DNA of 64,000 bases, taken from positions 1 to 64,000 of the forward strand of contig CAKPXN010000002.1 of the NCBI GenBank assembly GCA_934202095.1, read 5' to 3'. Both the position numbers and the translations under genes were made by a program. The stretch's first letter is position 1. Every line of letters starts with the position of its first letter. Under the pieces are notes generated by a model, which saw nothing but the letters and a program-made list of their open reading frames with translations, had not been told where the DNA came from and did not search any database. The DNA comes from an uncultured Veillonella sp. Lineage in GTDB: Bacteria; Bacillota; Negativicutes; Veillonellales; Veillonellaceae. Shown here piece by piece: positions 56,202-64,000 of the stretch.

Positions 56202-58289
56202 TTAGTGATCTTTTTTCTTATCTTTTTTAGACTTCGATTGACTTGGTTTGGAATCGGTAGATTCTACCTTGGATGATGAGTCATCATCTTTTGAGATTGC
56301 ATCATTTTTATCCTTACCATCCTTTTTATCTTTGTCATCTTTTTTGTCTTTATCGTCCTTTTTCGGAGCTTCTTTTACCGGATTATAATGTCCTTCACTG
56401 ACAGCTGCTTGAGCGCTAGCTGGTACATTAAAGTCAGAAGCAGGGGTATTGGCTAATGCGGCCGACATAAATTGTCTCCACATTACAGCTGGCGTTGAAC
56501 CACCAGTAATACCTAATGTTTCAGATCCGTAGTCATCACCAATCCAAACAGCAGCAACTAAGTCAGGCGTATATCCAACGAACCAAGCATCTTTTTCATC
56601 ATCTGTTGTACCTGTTTTACCAGCTGCAGGTCTACCGATAGCAGCATTGCCACCAGTACCACCAGTGATAACAGATTCTAACATATCAGTGATGATAGCA
56701 GCATCTTTTTCTTCAACGACGCGCTTTTCTTGGATGGAATTTTCTTCCACCACTTGTCCGTTGCGGTCCACGATTTTTATGATTGCTGTAGGTTGAACCT
56801 TAACACCACCATTAGCGAGTACGCCATAAGCTTCTGCCATTTCTAATGGTGAAACACCATGAGTTAAACCACCAAGTGCTGTTGATAAGTTGTTATCTTC
56901 ATCAGTTAAGGTAGTAATACCCATCTTCTTAGCTAAGTCGATAATCTTAGACATACCAACTTCATCAGCGATTTTTACAGCTGGTACGTTACGAGAATGT
57001 TGTAATGCATAGCGGTATGTAATATTGCCTTCATAGTTTCGTTCATAGTTTTGAGGACGCCATCCATTAAAATCAACAGGACTATCATCAACAATGGAAC
57101 CTGGAGTTTTACCAGATTGAATAGCAGCTAAGTAAACAAATGGTTTCATAGCAGAGCCTGGTTGACGTTCCGCTTGTGATGCACGGTTAAAGGCATCATC
57201 GCCACGTCCACCGACCATGGCAACGATATAACCATTATGTGGATTCATTGCCACGATAGCACCTTGTGGTTGGTGTAGACCATTTTGGTCAGTATACATA
57301 GTTGGTAGATTTTGCATTGCTGCAACAGCCGCATTTTGAGCATCCATATCGAGAGTGGTATAAATTTTCAAACCATCTTTGTAGATTGCATCATCGCCAT
57401 ATTTTTCAGAAATTTGAGCAATTACGTAGTTGATAAAATACGATGCATTGTTGTTTTCGTGAGTTTGCTCTTGTTTAGCGACCAAACCTAAATCTGCTTC
57501 GCGAGCTGCATCTGCTTTATCTTGTGTGAGGTAACCATACTTAACCATTTGGCCCAATACAATAGCCTGGCGTTTTTTACCGGCCTCTAAGTTGTTGAAT
57601 GGGGAGTAGTAGTTAGGACTTTGAGGTAACCCAGCAAGCATAGCACATTGAGCTAATGTTAAATCACGTACATCTTTACCAAAGTAAACATGGGCTGCTG
57701 ATTGAACACCATAAGCACCTTGACCAAAATAAATTTGGTTCATATACATTTCTAGAATTTCTTGTTTGGTATAGTGCTGTTCAATTTTAAGTGCTAATAA
57801 AGCTTCGGAAATCTTACGTTTGAGTGTTCTATCTTGGGAAAGAAATGCATTACGAGCCAATTGTTGTGTGATTGTGGAACCACCTTCAGCTACACCACTA
57901 TGTACAACATTAACCCAGATAGCACGTAAAATACCGATAGGGTCGATACCATGATGGCTATAAAAACGAGAGTCTTCAGTAGCTACAAAAGCATCTTGTA
58001 ATTCTTTTGGTACTTCGTTAATTGGAACTGGCAATCGATTCTCTGTGGAATGAACCGTAGTAATTAAATTGCCATGTACGTCATAGATCTGAGACGATGC
58101 AGATGGTCGTACATTCGATACATCTGGAAGGTTAGACATGGTAGCACTTATAAATCCACAACCGCCACCGGCTACAATAAGAACAAGTAATAATACAATC
58201 ATCCAAATCGTCTTTTTAGTTGATGCCTTTGGATTGCTCGGGTTAGGAGCTGGCTTACGACGAGCTCTTATATTTGAGTTATTACCCAT
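56202..58289 (-). CDS. Class A penicillin-binding protein (PBP1A type)
   Basis: A 695-residue bifunctional murein synthase. A short basic cytoplasmic tail and one membrane helix (about 28-48) precede a GT51 glycosyltransferase domain (TEDSRFYSHHGIDPIG, then GGSTITQQLARN) and a transpeptidase domain with SAMKPF (SxxK), HSRNVPA (SxN) and GKTGTTDD (KTG). The last 75 residues are a Lys/Asp/Ser-rich tail with repeated KDDKDK units. GAGGTGA lies just upstream on the minus strand. It is transcribed away from tyrS. Confidence 0.95.
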   Translation of the reverse strand: MGNNSNIRARRKPAPNPSNPKASTKKTIWMIVLLLVLIVAGGGCGFISATMSNLPDVSNVRPSASSQIYDVHGNLITTVHSTENRLPVPINEVPKELQDAFVATEDSRFYSHHGIDPIGILRAIWVNVVHSGVAEGGSTITQQLARNAFLSQDRTLKRKISEALLALKIEQHYTKQEILEMYMNQIYFGQGAYGVQSAAHVYFGKDVRDLTLAQCAMLAGLPQSPNYYSPFNNLEAGKKRQAIVLGQMVKYGYLTQDKADAAREADLGLVAKQEQTHENNNASYFINYVIAQISEKYGDDAIYKDGLKIYTTLDMDAQNAAVAAMQNLPTMYTDQNGLHQPQGAIVAMNPHNGYIVAMVGGRGDDAFNRASQAERQPGSAMKPFVYLAAIQSGKTPGSIVDDSPVDFNGWRPQNYERNYEGNITYRYALQHSRNVPAVKIADEVGMSKIIDLAKKMGITTLTDEDNNLSTALGGLTHGVSPLEMAEAYGVLANGGVKVQPTAIIKIVDRNGQVVEENSIQEKRVVEEKDAAIITDMLESVITGGTGGNAAIGRPAAGKTGTTDDEKDAWFVGYTPDLVAAVWIGDDYGSETLGITGGSTPAVMWRQFMSAALANTPASDFNVPASAQAAVSEGHYNPVKEAPKKDDKDKKDDKDKKDGKDKNDAISKDDDSSSKVESTDSKPSQSKSKKDKKKDH

Positions 58290-58385
58290 AGAGTCACCTC
58301 TTTTTTAAAGTAAATATAACGTAAAATATATTACGCAGTTATAAATAGTATACCATAAAAGACATAAAACAAACACTATATATAA

Positions 58386-58414
58386 TTGTGAAAGCCTATT
58401 TATAATGGTATACT
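58386..58414 (+). promoter_or_regulatory. Promoter of tyrS
   Basis: TTGTGA (58386-58391), a 17-base spacer and TATACT (58409-58414), 33 bases before the start. The region is too short for a T-box leader. Confidence 0.65.
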
Positions 58415-58446
58415 ATAGAGAACAGATTTTATGTAGGAGGATTTCC

Positions 58447-59655
58447 ATGATTACAGCACAAGAACAAGTGCGCCAAATTACACATGGCGTATCTGGAATA
58501 ATTAATGAAGAAGACTTAGTCAAAAAAATAGAACGATCTATTAAAGAAAATAAACCATTGATCGTAAAATTGGGCCTTGATCCTACGGCTCCTGACATTC
58601 ATTTAGGTCATACCGTACCACTTCGTAAGCTTCGCTTGTTCCAAGAATTTGGCCATCAAGTGGTTATTGTAATCGGTGGCTTCACAGCACGTATCGGTGA
58701 CCCTACTGGTAAAAGCGTAACACGCCCACCACTTACCAAGGAAGAAGTATTAAAAAATGCGGAAACCTATAAGACACAAATCTTTAAGGTATTAGATCCT
58801 GAAAAAACAATTGTACGCGATAATAGTGAATGGCTTGAATCCATGAACTTTGCTGATGTACTTCGCTTGGCAAGTTCTTATACAGTAGCACGTATGATGG
58901 AGCGCGATGACTTTGATAAACGCTACAAAGAAGGTCGCCCTATTGGCGTTCATGAATTCATGTACCCATTGATGCAAGGTCAAGACTCTGTAGCATTGCA
59001 TGCGGACGTTGAATTTGGTGGTACAGATCAAACTTTCAACCTACTTATGGGTCGTCACTTGCAAGAGTTGGCAGGACAAGAACCTCAAGTAGTTATTACT
59101 ATGCCTTTGCTTGAAGGTCTTGATGGCGTTCAAAAGATGAGTAAATCCTTGGGAAACTACATCGGTATTGATGAAGCACCTAAAGATATGTATGGTAAAG
59201 CCATGTCTATTCCTGATGAATTGATGATGCGTTACTTCATGCTCGTTACGGATATGTCTATCGAAGATCAAGACGACATGGAAGAACGCTTAGAAAATGG
59301 CACATTGCACCCACGTGATGCAAAAATGCAATTGGCAAAAACTATCGTTCGTTTATATCATGGTGAACAAGCAGCGCAAGAAGCGGAAGATGAATTTAAA
59401 CGCGTATTCCAACAACATGCATTACCAACAGATATTCCTGAATATGCTATTGATAAACCTAGCGAAGCTATTTTCGTACCACAATTCTGTACAGATGCTG
59501 GTCTGACTGCTTCTAATGGTGAAGCACGCCGCTCCATTAAAGCTGGTGCATTCAAAGTAAACGGTGAAAAATATGGTGAAGAAAACCTAGTTCTTGAAGA
59601 TGGCATGATTGTTCAAGTAGGTAAGCGTAAATTTGTAAAAATTAAATTTAACTAA
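58447..59655 (+). CDS. tyrS: Tyrosyl-tRNA synthetase
   Basis: A 402-residue class I synthetase. The HIGH-type motif is HLGHT near residue 53, the second signature is KMSKS near residue 231, and a C-terminal S4 RNA-binding domain is present ([20 protein letters not shown]). The sequence resembles the TyrZ-like subgroup by its block [14 protein letters not shown]; that subgroup call is tentative. ATG 58447 follows a strong AGGAGGA (58435-58441); the upstream in-frame ATG at 58405 overlaps the promoter. Confidence 0.95.
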   Translation: MITAQEQVRQITHGVSGIINEEDLVKKIERSIKENKPLIVKLGLDPTAPDIHLGHTVPLRKLRLFQEFGHQVVIVIGGFTARIGDPTGKSVTRPPLTKEEVLKNAETYKTQIFKVLDPEKTIVRDNSEWLESMNFADVLRLASSYTVARMMERDDFDKRYKEGRPIGVHEFMYPLMQGQDSVALHADVEFGGTDQTFNLLMGRHLQELAGQEPQVVITMPLLEGLDGVQKMSKSLGNYIGIDEAPKDMYGKAMSIPDELMMRYFMLVTDMSIEDQDDMEERLENGTLHPRDAKMQLAKTIVRLYHGEQAAQEAEDEFKRVFQQHALPTDIPEYAIDKPSEAIFVPQFCTDAGLTASNGEARRSIKAGAFKVNGEKYGEENLVLEDGMIVQVGKRKFVKIKFN

Positions 59656-59677
59656 TATAAAACTGTGATGAGGTTTG

Positions 59678-59722
59678 AACTGCACCCCAAAAATTGGAAA
59701 CAATTTTGGAGGTGCAGTTTTT
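59678..59722 (+). terminator. IS-end hairpin serving as terminator after tyrS
   Basis: AACTGCACC (59678-59686) pairs with GGTGCAGTT (59711-59719); the inner CCAAAAATTG / CAATTTTGG extends the stem with one bulge, and a T run follows. It lies about 20 bases after the tyrS stop and consists of the IS left end. Confidence 0.7.
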
Positions 59723-59723
59723 T

Positions 59724-60172
59724 ATGTCAAAATACTCAAAAGAAGTTAAAGAAAAAGCAATGGGCCTTTTTGAAAAAAATTAAGTCCCTTTAGAATTGCT
59801 AAGGGGCTTGAAATTCCAGAAAGTACTGTAAAAAACTGGCTATACAAATTTAAACTTAGTCATAATTTGACTCATAAAATTAGTAAACGAGTATTTTCAG
59901 CAGATTTTAAACGTAAAGTTCTTGAAACGAGCTGGAAAGATAAGTTATCCTTTAAAGAAACAGCAGAACCATTTAATTTAGATAATCTTAGTCTAATTGC
60001 AGCATGGCAAAAGCGGTATTTAGACGAAGGAATTTTGGGGTTACACCCCAAGCCTAAAGGTAGACCATCTATGAAACCGAAAGAACTAATACCTCCCACA
60101 AAAGATCAAAGTATTAAATCAGACAAAGAACTAGAAGCAGAAATTGCTCGGTTGAAATATGAAATATCTTAA
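59724..60172 (+). pseudogene. IS3-family transposase OrfA, frameshifted
   Basis: ATG 59724 begins MSKYSKEVKEKAMGLFEKN and stops at 59781. The reading continues in another frame from about 59783 (SPFRIAKGLEIPESTVKNW) to the stop at 60172. One extra A in the run at 59773-59779 would restore a single frame, so loss of one A is likely. Two helix-turn-helix segments and the C-terminal leucine-zipper start (LEAEIARLKYEIS) are recognisable OrfA parts. Confidence 0.82.
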
Positions 60173-60222
60173 TTGTATCCTATGAAATATCACAACGATT
60201 TGTATTAACACAGGTGTTATCT

Positions 60223-60381
60223 ATGCTGGATAAAGCCTTTAAGAATAGACCAAATAGCAAAGGCTGCATCTTATATTCAGATTAAGGATAGCAGTACCAG
60301 CATAGTACTTATCAAGATAAGCTCAAATTAAAAGGAATAAGTCCGGTAGAATACCGAACTCACTCCCAAAAAGTAGCTTAA
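60223..60381 (+). pseudogene. IS3-family transposase OrfB, degenerate fragment
   Basis: One frame reads MLDKAFKNRPNSKGCILYSD, then stop, G, stop, QYQHSTYQDKLK and ISPVEYRTHSQKVA. In intact IS150-type OrfB the block is HSDQGWQYQ, so Gln and Trp codons have become TAA and TAG. The sequence then jumps from the YQxxL region to the near-terminal SPVEYRT, so the part with the last catalytic Glu is deleted, as is everything N-terminal. Confidence 0.8.
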
Positions 60382-60413
60382 TTATATCTGTCCTAGAAAA
60401 TGGGTGCAGATCA

Positions 60414-60566
60414 CCTAGTCAGGTAAATGCTGGATTAGGCTCAAATACAGATATAGCAACAACAAATATTTATAACTATATGGTTGAGCCTATAAAAACT
60501 ATAGATATAAAGACTGAGGATGATAGAGAGAAAGATAGAGAGTATTATATAAATAGTCAGGAGTAG
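60414..60566 (+). pseudogene. C-terminal tail of a larger protein cut by the IS
   Basis: An open frame with no start runs out of the IS right end (PSQVNAGLGSNTDIATTNIY near the front) and stops with TAG at 60564-60566. About 50 residues, hydrophilic and Asp/Glu/Lys-rich at the end. It stops just before a small membrane-protein gene whose ribosome site (CAGGAG) lies within its last codons. This is the layout of a polymorphic-toxin C-terminus followed by immunity genes, but no toxin fold can be read from so short a tail. Confidence 0.5.
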
Positions 60567-60570
60567 TGAT

Positions 60571-60813
60571 ATGAAACCTGAGTTTGTCCCATGGTTATGG
60601 ATTATATACGTGGCTTATATTTTATATAAGAGATATAAAGAAAATAGTCATTTGGAAAAATATGAAATCATACTTGCTATTATTAGTTTAATATTTGTAT
60701 GTGGAGGCTATCTACTTATGATATACTATAATCTTAGTGAAACTGGAATATTTTTTGTCAATTTATTTTTTGTTTTGTTCATGATTTTAATTAAAGTAGT
60801 ATTTGGAGTGTAA
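60571..60813 (+). CDS. Small membrane protein, possible immunity protein
   Basis: An 80-residue protein with about three hydrophobic segments (about 6-20, 32-51 and 56-78) and charged loops (RYKENSHLEKYE). I recognise no family. The ATG at 60571 is four bases after the stop of the preceding remnant, with GGAG (60560-60563) as ribosome site. It is very AT-rich and codon use differs from housekeeping neighbours, suggesting transfer. The next gene begins two bases after its stop. Confidence 0.62.
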   Translation: MKPEFVPWLWIIYVAYILYKRYKENSHLEKYEIILAIISLIFVCGGYLLMIYYNLSETGIFFVNLFFVLFMILIKVVFGV

Positions 60814-60815
60814 AT

Positions 60816-61262
60816 TTGGAAATATTAAATTGGCTTGGATTTGCTATGCTTCCTATAGGGATAATCATATCAATATTATTGATTTTATTGGGAACAATAA
60901 AAGAAGTTAAGTTTATAAATCCTAGAGTTCCCTTAGGACGCTTGCTCTTCTTTTTTGGAAGTGGGTTTTCTTTTGTACTAGGTGTTATATCTTTAAAGTA
61001 TGGCCATAGTGCGTTGTATGCTAATACATTTAGCGAGGGATTAATATATAATATTCTTGGGTATTCATTTTCTATTTATGGTTTTACTTTCTTTTTTATG
61101 ACAGGTATGAGACGAGCTTCTGATATCGGGATTCCATTTTGGGTATACCCTGTTTTTATAATATTCATTTTATTAAGTAGATTCATAAATGAAGAGGTTT
61201 CTGAGTTTCTTTTTTTAGGCATGTATATTTTCTTATTACAGCCAGGCAGAAATAACAATTAA
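60816..61262 (+). CDS. Polytopic membrane protein of unknown function
   Basis: A 148-residue protein with about four membrane segments (about 6-27, 42-60, 76-98 and 109-140). No family recognised. TTG start at 60816 after TGGAGTG (60804-60810), two bases after the previous stop, so both are probably translated together. Same AT-rich composition. Possibly a second immunity protein or a duplicate of a related one; this is inference from context. Confidence 0.62.
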   Translation: MEILNWLGFAMLPIGIIISILLILLGTIKEVKFINPRVPLGRLLFFFGSGFSFVLGVISLKYGHSALYANTFSEGLIYNILGYSFSIYGFTFFFMTGMRRASDIGIPFWVYPVFIIFILLSRFINEEVSEFLFLGMYIFLLQPGRNNN

Positions 61263-61281
61263 GTAATAAGTATATTAACTT

Positions 61282-61326
61282 TTAAAAGATGATTGTCTAG
61301 TATTAGGCAATCATCTTTTAATTTTT
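61282..61326 (+). terminator. Terminator of the accessory island
   Basis: TTAAAAGATGATTG (61282-61295) pairs with CAATCATCTTTTAA (61308-61321), with an extra inner CTA/TAG, followed by TTTTT. Confidence 0.88.
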
Positions 61327-61362
61327 AGTTGAGTTTTATTTGTATAATAATGTCTATAAAAA

Positions 61363-61391
61363 TTGACATAATCCAGATTAAGTTATACTAT
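61363..61391 (+). promoter_or_regulatory. Promoter of ppsA
   Basis: A perfect TTGACA (61363-61368), a 17-base spacer and TACTAT (61386-61391), 53 bases before the ppsA start. Confidence 0.7.
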
Positions 61392-61444
61392 TTATATGTA
61401 AAAGGTTTAATGTGTTGCACTAATTACAAACAGGAGGTTCTCAC

Positions 61445-63826
61445 ATGAATCGCGAAACAGCTTATGTATTATGGTTTGATGAATTAAAACGTGAAGACGT
61501 AAATTTAGTAGGTGGTAAATCTTCATCCTTAGGTGAATTAACCTCCTCTACAAATGTACCTGTACCTTATGGTTTTGCAACAACTGCATATGGGTATCGT
61601 GAATTTATGAAAGAAACTGGCCTTGAAGATCGTATTCGTCAAGAGTTAGATGATTTAGATGATGTAGAAAACTCTGCATTACTTCGCGAAGTTTGTACAA
61701 AAATTCGCCGCATGATTTGCCAAGAAGAAATGCCTGCTGCATTGTCTGAAGCTATTCGCAAATCCTATGAAGAACTAGGTGAAAAGGTAGGCGAAAAAGA
61801 TCCATTCGTAGCTGTTCGTTCTAGTGCAACTGCAGAAGACTTACCAGATGCTAGCTTTGCTGGTCAACAAGATACATATTTAAATGTTCGTGGTGCAGAT
61901 ACAATCATTGAAAAAGTAAAAGAATGTTATGCATCTACATTTACTGATCGTGCAACATATTATCGTGTAAAACAAGGTTTTGACCATATGACAGTAGCGT
62001 TAAGTGCAGCTGTTCAAATGATGGTATTCTCCAAAGCTGCTGGCGTTATGTTTACGGTTGACCTTGTAACAGGCAATGACAATAATATCTTAATCGAAGG
62101 TTCTTGGGGCCTTGGTGAATATGTAGTACAAGGTACAGTTACACCAGATAACTTCCGTGTAGATAAACAAAAAATGGTTATCACTGATCGTATGATTAAT
62201 GATAAAAATATTCGCCTTGTACGTAAAGCTGATGGCGATTGCATAGAAGAAATCGTACCTGCTGATGAAGCTAATAAACAAGTTATTTCCGATGAACAAG
62301 TATTGGAATTAGCTGAATACGCTAAAGCTATTGAAAAACATTATGGCTGCTATATGGATATGGAATGGGGCGTAGATGAAAGAAATGGTAAAATCTGGAT
62401 TCTTCAAGCTCGTCCAGAAACAGTATGGTCCAGAAAAGATAAATCTGAAAAAACTGCAGATACAAGCGTAGCAACTACAACAGATCGTGAAATCGTAGTT
62501 AAAGGTTTACCAGCATCCCCAGGTAAAGCTGCTGGTAAGGCACATGTTATCATCAATCCTGAAGATATTGATGAATTCAAAGAAGGTGAAATCCTTGTTA
62601 CAGCTATGACAGCACCTGACTGGGTTCCAGCCATGAAAAAAGCCAAAGCTATCGTTACAGATGCTGGCGGTATGACTTGCCATGCGTCCATCGTTAGCCG
62701 TGAACTTGGTATTCCTTGTATCGTTGGTACTAAGAGCCGTAGTCATGAAGCTACAACTTCTATTAAAGAAGGCCAAATGATTACTGTTGATGCAACTAAT
62801 GGTATTGTTTACGATGGCGTATTAGAAGATGTTGTTAAACCAGCTGCACCACAAGAACAAGCTGTTGTGGCAAGTGAATACATTCCTGTAACTGGTACTA
62901 AGATTTATATGAATTTGGGCGATCCAGACTTAGCTGAAAAATACGGTGTATTGCCTTGTGATGGTATCGGTTTGATGCGTGAAGAGTTCATTTGGACTAC
63001 ATTCATCCATGAACATCCATTGCATCTTATCGAAACAGGTCGCAGTGATGTAGCCGTTAATACATTGGCAGAAGGTATGCGTAAGGTATGTCAAGCATTA
63101 GCGCCTCGCCAAGTAGTAGTTCGTTTAAGCGACTTTAAATCCAGTGAATACCGCGACCTTAAAGGTGGCGACAAATATGAACCACATGAATCCAGTGCAT
63201 TGCTTGGCTGGCGTGGTGCTTCCCGTTACTATGATCCTAAATATACACCTGCTTTCAAATTAGAATTAGAAGCAATCAAAAAGGTGCGTAATGAATTTGG
63301 TTTCAAAAACTTACAAGTTATGATTCCATTCTGCCGTACTGTAGAAGAAGCTGAACTCGTAACTAACTTGATGGCTCAAGAAGGACTTGTACGCGGTAAA
63401 GATTTCAAAATCTGGCTTATGGCTGAAATTCCAGCAAATATTATCCTAGCTGACCAATTCAATAAATACGTAGATGGTTATTCTATAGGTTCTAATGATT
63501 TGACAATGCTTGTTCTAGGTTGTGACCGCGATAATGAAACAGTTCAACACATTTATGATGAACGTAATTTAGCCGTTCGTAGAGCTATTCGTCATCTTAT
63601 CGAAGTGGCTCATAAAGATGGTAAAACAGTATCCATCTGTGGCCAAGCACCAAGTGTTTACCCTGAACTTTGTGAATTCTTAGTTAAGAGTGGTATTGAT
63701 TCCATCTCTGTTAACCCAGATGCGGTTAAGAATACTAAGAAGATGGTGGCTCAAATTGAGCAACGCATGATGATGGATGCACTTACAGGCCGTGGTCGCC
63801 AAGATGTAGAAGAACTTGAATGGTAA
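61445..63826 (+). CDS. ppsA: Phosphoenolpyruvate synthase
   Basis: A 793-residue enzyme that converts pyruvate and ATP to PEP, AMP and phosphate, the entry to gluconeogenesis from lactate. The N-terminal ATP-grasp domain has VGGKSSSLGEL and VRSSATAEDLPDASFAGQQ; the swivel domain carries the phosphohistidine in GGMTCHASIVSRELGIP; the PEP-binding barrel has IPFCRT and SICGQAPS. Length is as in bacterial PpsA rather than PpdK (about 880 residues). CAGGAGG (61431-61437) precedes the ATG. Confidence 0.95.
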   Translation: MNRETAYVLWFDELKREDVNLVGGKSSSLGELTSSTNVPVPYGFATTAYGYREFMKETGLEDRIRQELDDLDDVENSALLREVCTKIRRMICQEEMPAALSEAIRKSYEELGEKVGEKDPFVAVRSSATAEDLPDASFAGQQDTYLNVRGADTIIEKVKECYASTFTDRATYYRVKQGFDHMTVALSAAVQMMVFSKAAGVMFTVDLVTGNDNNILIEGSWGLGEYVVQGTVTPDNFRVDKQKMVITDRMINDKNIRLVRKADGDCIEEIVPADEANKQVISDEQVLELAEYAKAIEKHYGCYMDMEWGVDERNGKIWILQARPETVWSRKDKSEKTADTSVATTTDREIVVKGLPASPGKAAGKAHVIINPEDIDEFKEGEILVTAMTAPDWVPAMKKAKAIVTDAGGMTCHASIVSRELGIPCIVGTKSRSHEATTSIKEGQMITVDATNGIVYDGVLEDVVKPAAPQEQAVVASEYIPVTGTKIYMNLGDPDLAEKYGVLPCDGIGLMREEFIWTTFIHEHPLHLIETGRSDVAVNTLAEGMRKVCQALAPRQVVVRLSDFKSSEYRDLKGGDKYEPHESSALLGWRGASRYYDPKYTPAFKLELEAIKKVRNEFGFKNLQVMIPFCRTVEEAELVTNLMAQEGLVRGKDFKIWLMAEIPANIILADQFNKYVDGYSIGSNDLTMLVLGCDRDNETVQHIYDERNLAVRRAIRHLIEVAHKDGKTVSICGQAPSVYPELCEFLVKSGIDSISVNPDAVKNTKKMVAQIEQRMMMDALTGRGRQDVEELEW

Positions 63827-63852
63827 TAAAGATATACTTTATTTGATGATGT

Positions 63853-63883
63853 AAAGAGGAGGCGAGTGAGCCTCCTCTTTTTA
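63853..63883 (+). terminator. Terminator after ppsA
   Basis: AAAGAGGAGGC (63853-63863) pairs perfectly with GCCTCCTCTTT (63870-63880), followed by TT. Confidence 0.9.
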
Positions 63884-63932
63884 TAAAATGATACATAGGA
63901 TATAATATTCATATGTGAAAGGAGGGACGGGT

Positions 63933-64000
63933 GTGAAACTTTCAAAACGACAAGAAGCAATAGCCCATATTGTACGTGAAAAAGGACCTGTTACGGGAAG
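63933..64000 (+). CDS. CcpN-like HTH regulator, N-terminus only
   Basis: The window ends inside this gene. GTG 63933 follows AAAGGAGGG (63918-63926). The visible residues MKLSKRQEAIAHIVREKGPVTG match the start of the helix-turn-helix of CcpN/YqzB-type CBS-domain regulators (KRQ..I..IV...GPITG). In Bacillus CcpN represses gluconeogenic genes during growth on sugars, so a place beside ppsA makes sense. Only 22 residues are visible, so DeoR/LacI-like alternatives cannot be excluded. Confidence 0.55.
   Translation, partial: MKLSKRQEAIAHIVREKGPVTG

Larger units (their letters stand above)
59676..60413 (+). mobile_element. Decayed IS3-family (IS150-group-like) element
   Basis: The left end TGAACTGCACCCCAAAAATT (59676 on) and the right end TGTCCTAGAAAATGGGTGCA (from 60389) are imperfect inverted repeats of the type seen at IS150-like termini. 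Inside are an OrfA remnant with a frameshift and an OrfB remnant with two nonsense codons and a large deletion. At 738 bases it is about half the normal length, cannot code for a transposase and is a fossil. No clear target duplication is seen. Confidence 0.82.

Overview
The window looks like a chromosomal segment of a low-GC, diderm member of the Firmicutes (class Negativicutes), most likely Veillonella or a close relative; the genus is inferred from protein character, not from a database. Several gene orders are typically Firmicute (cggR-gap-pgk-tpiA-gpmI-eno; rpmE-yqhQ-prfA-prmC-tsaC-ywlE-rpiB-glyA-upp; DUF881-sbp next to the division genes). A small outer-membrane beta-barrel protein with a signal peptide and C-terminal Phe, and a type IV pilus assembly set, point to a double membrane. 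PEP synthase, a GAPDH whose cofactor residues look NADP-type, and the start of a CcpN-like regulator fit a lactate-using, gluconeogenic life.

Layout. 1-14.3 kb: division and cell-wall (dcw) cluster mraZ-rsmH-ftsL-murE-murF-mraY-murD-murG-murC-ddl-ftsQ-DUF881-sbp-ftsZ, without ftsI, ftsW, murB or ftsA, and with two phased MraZ-type operator clusters upstream. 14.3-18.9 kb: outer-membrane protein, aminotransferase, DUF896 protein (minus strand), nth and an unrecognised 479-residue protein. 18.9-27.1 kb: PC4-like protein, L31, translation-factor and one-carbon genes through upp, and a small membrane/zinc-ribbon protein. 27.1-34.3 kb: CggR-type operator, cggR and the lower glycolysis/gluconeogenesis operon. 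34.4-42.3 kb: compact type IV pilus or competence pseudopilus operon (two ATPases, platform protein, pilin, prepilin peptidase, four pseudopilin-like proteins, PilM/N/O-like). 42.3-47.1 kb: shikimate-kinase-like gene overlapping pfkA, then a MacA/MacB-type efflux system with separate ATPase and permease. 47.2-59.7 kb: thioesterase, pheST, U32 protein, mutS2, PBP1A (minus strand) and tyrS. 59.7-61.3 kb: the clearest accessory island, with a decayed IS3-family element, the C-terminal tail of a larger protein cut off by the IS end, and two small AT-rich membrane proteins translated right after that tail. 61.4-64 kb: ppsA and the first codons of a CcpN-like regulator.

How the genes work together. 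The first block builds the murein precursor and the division ring. The cggR operon, pfkA and ppsA form the PEP-to-hexose axis, and the GAPDH residues suggest it is tuned for the biosynthetic direction. The pilus operon carries the cytoplasmic and inner-membrane parts but no secretin, so the outer-membrane pore must be encoded elsewhere. No rRNA, tRNA or CRISPR array was recognised. Apart from the 351 bases before mraZ and the IS/remnant stretch around 60.2-60.6 kb, both described below, there is no gene-free stretch above about 300 bases.
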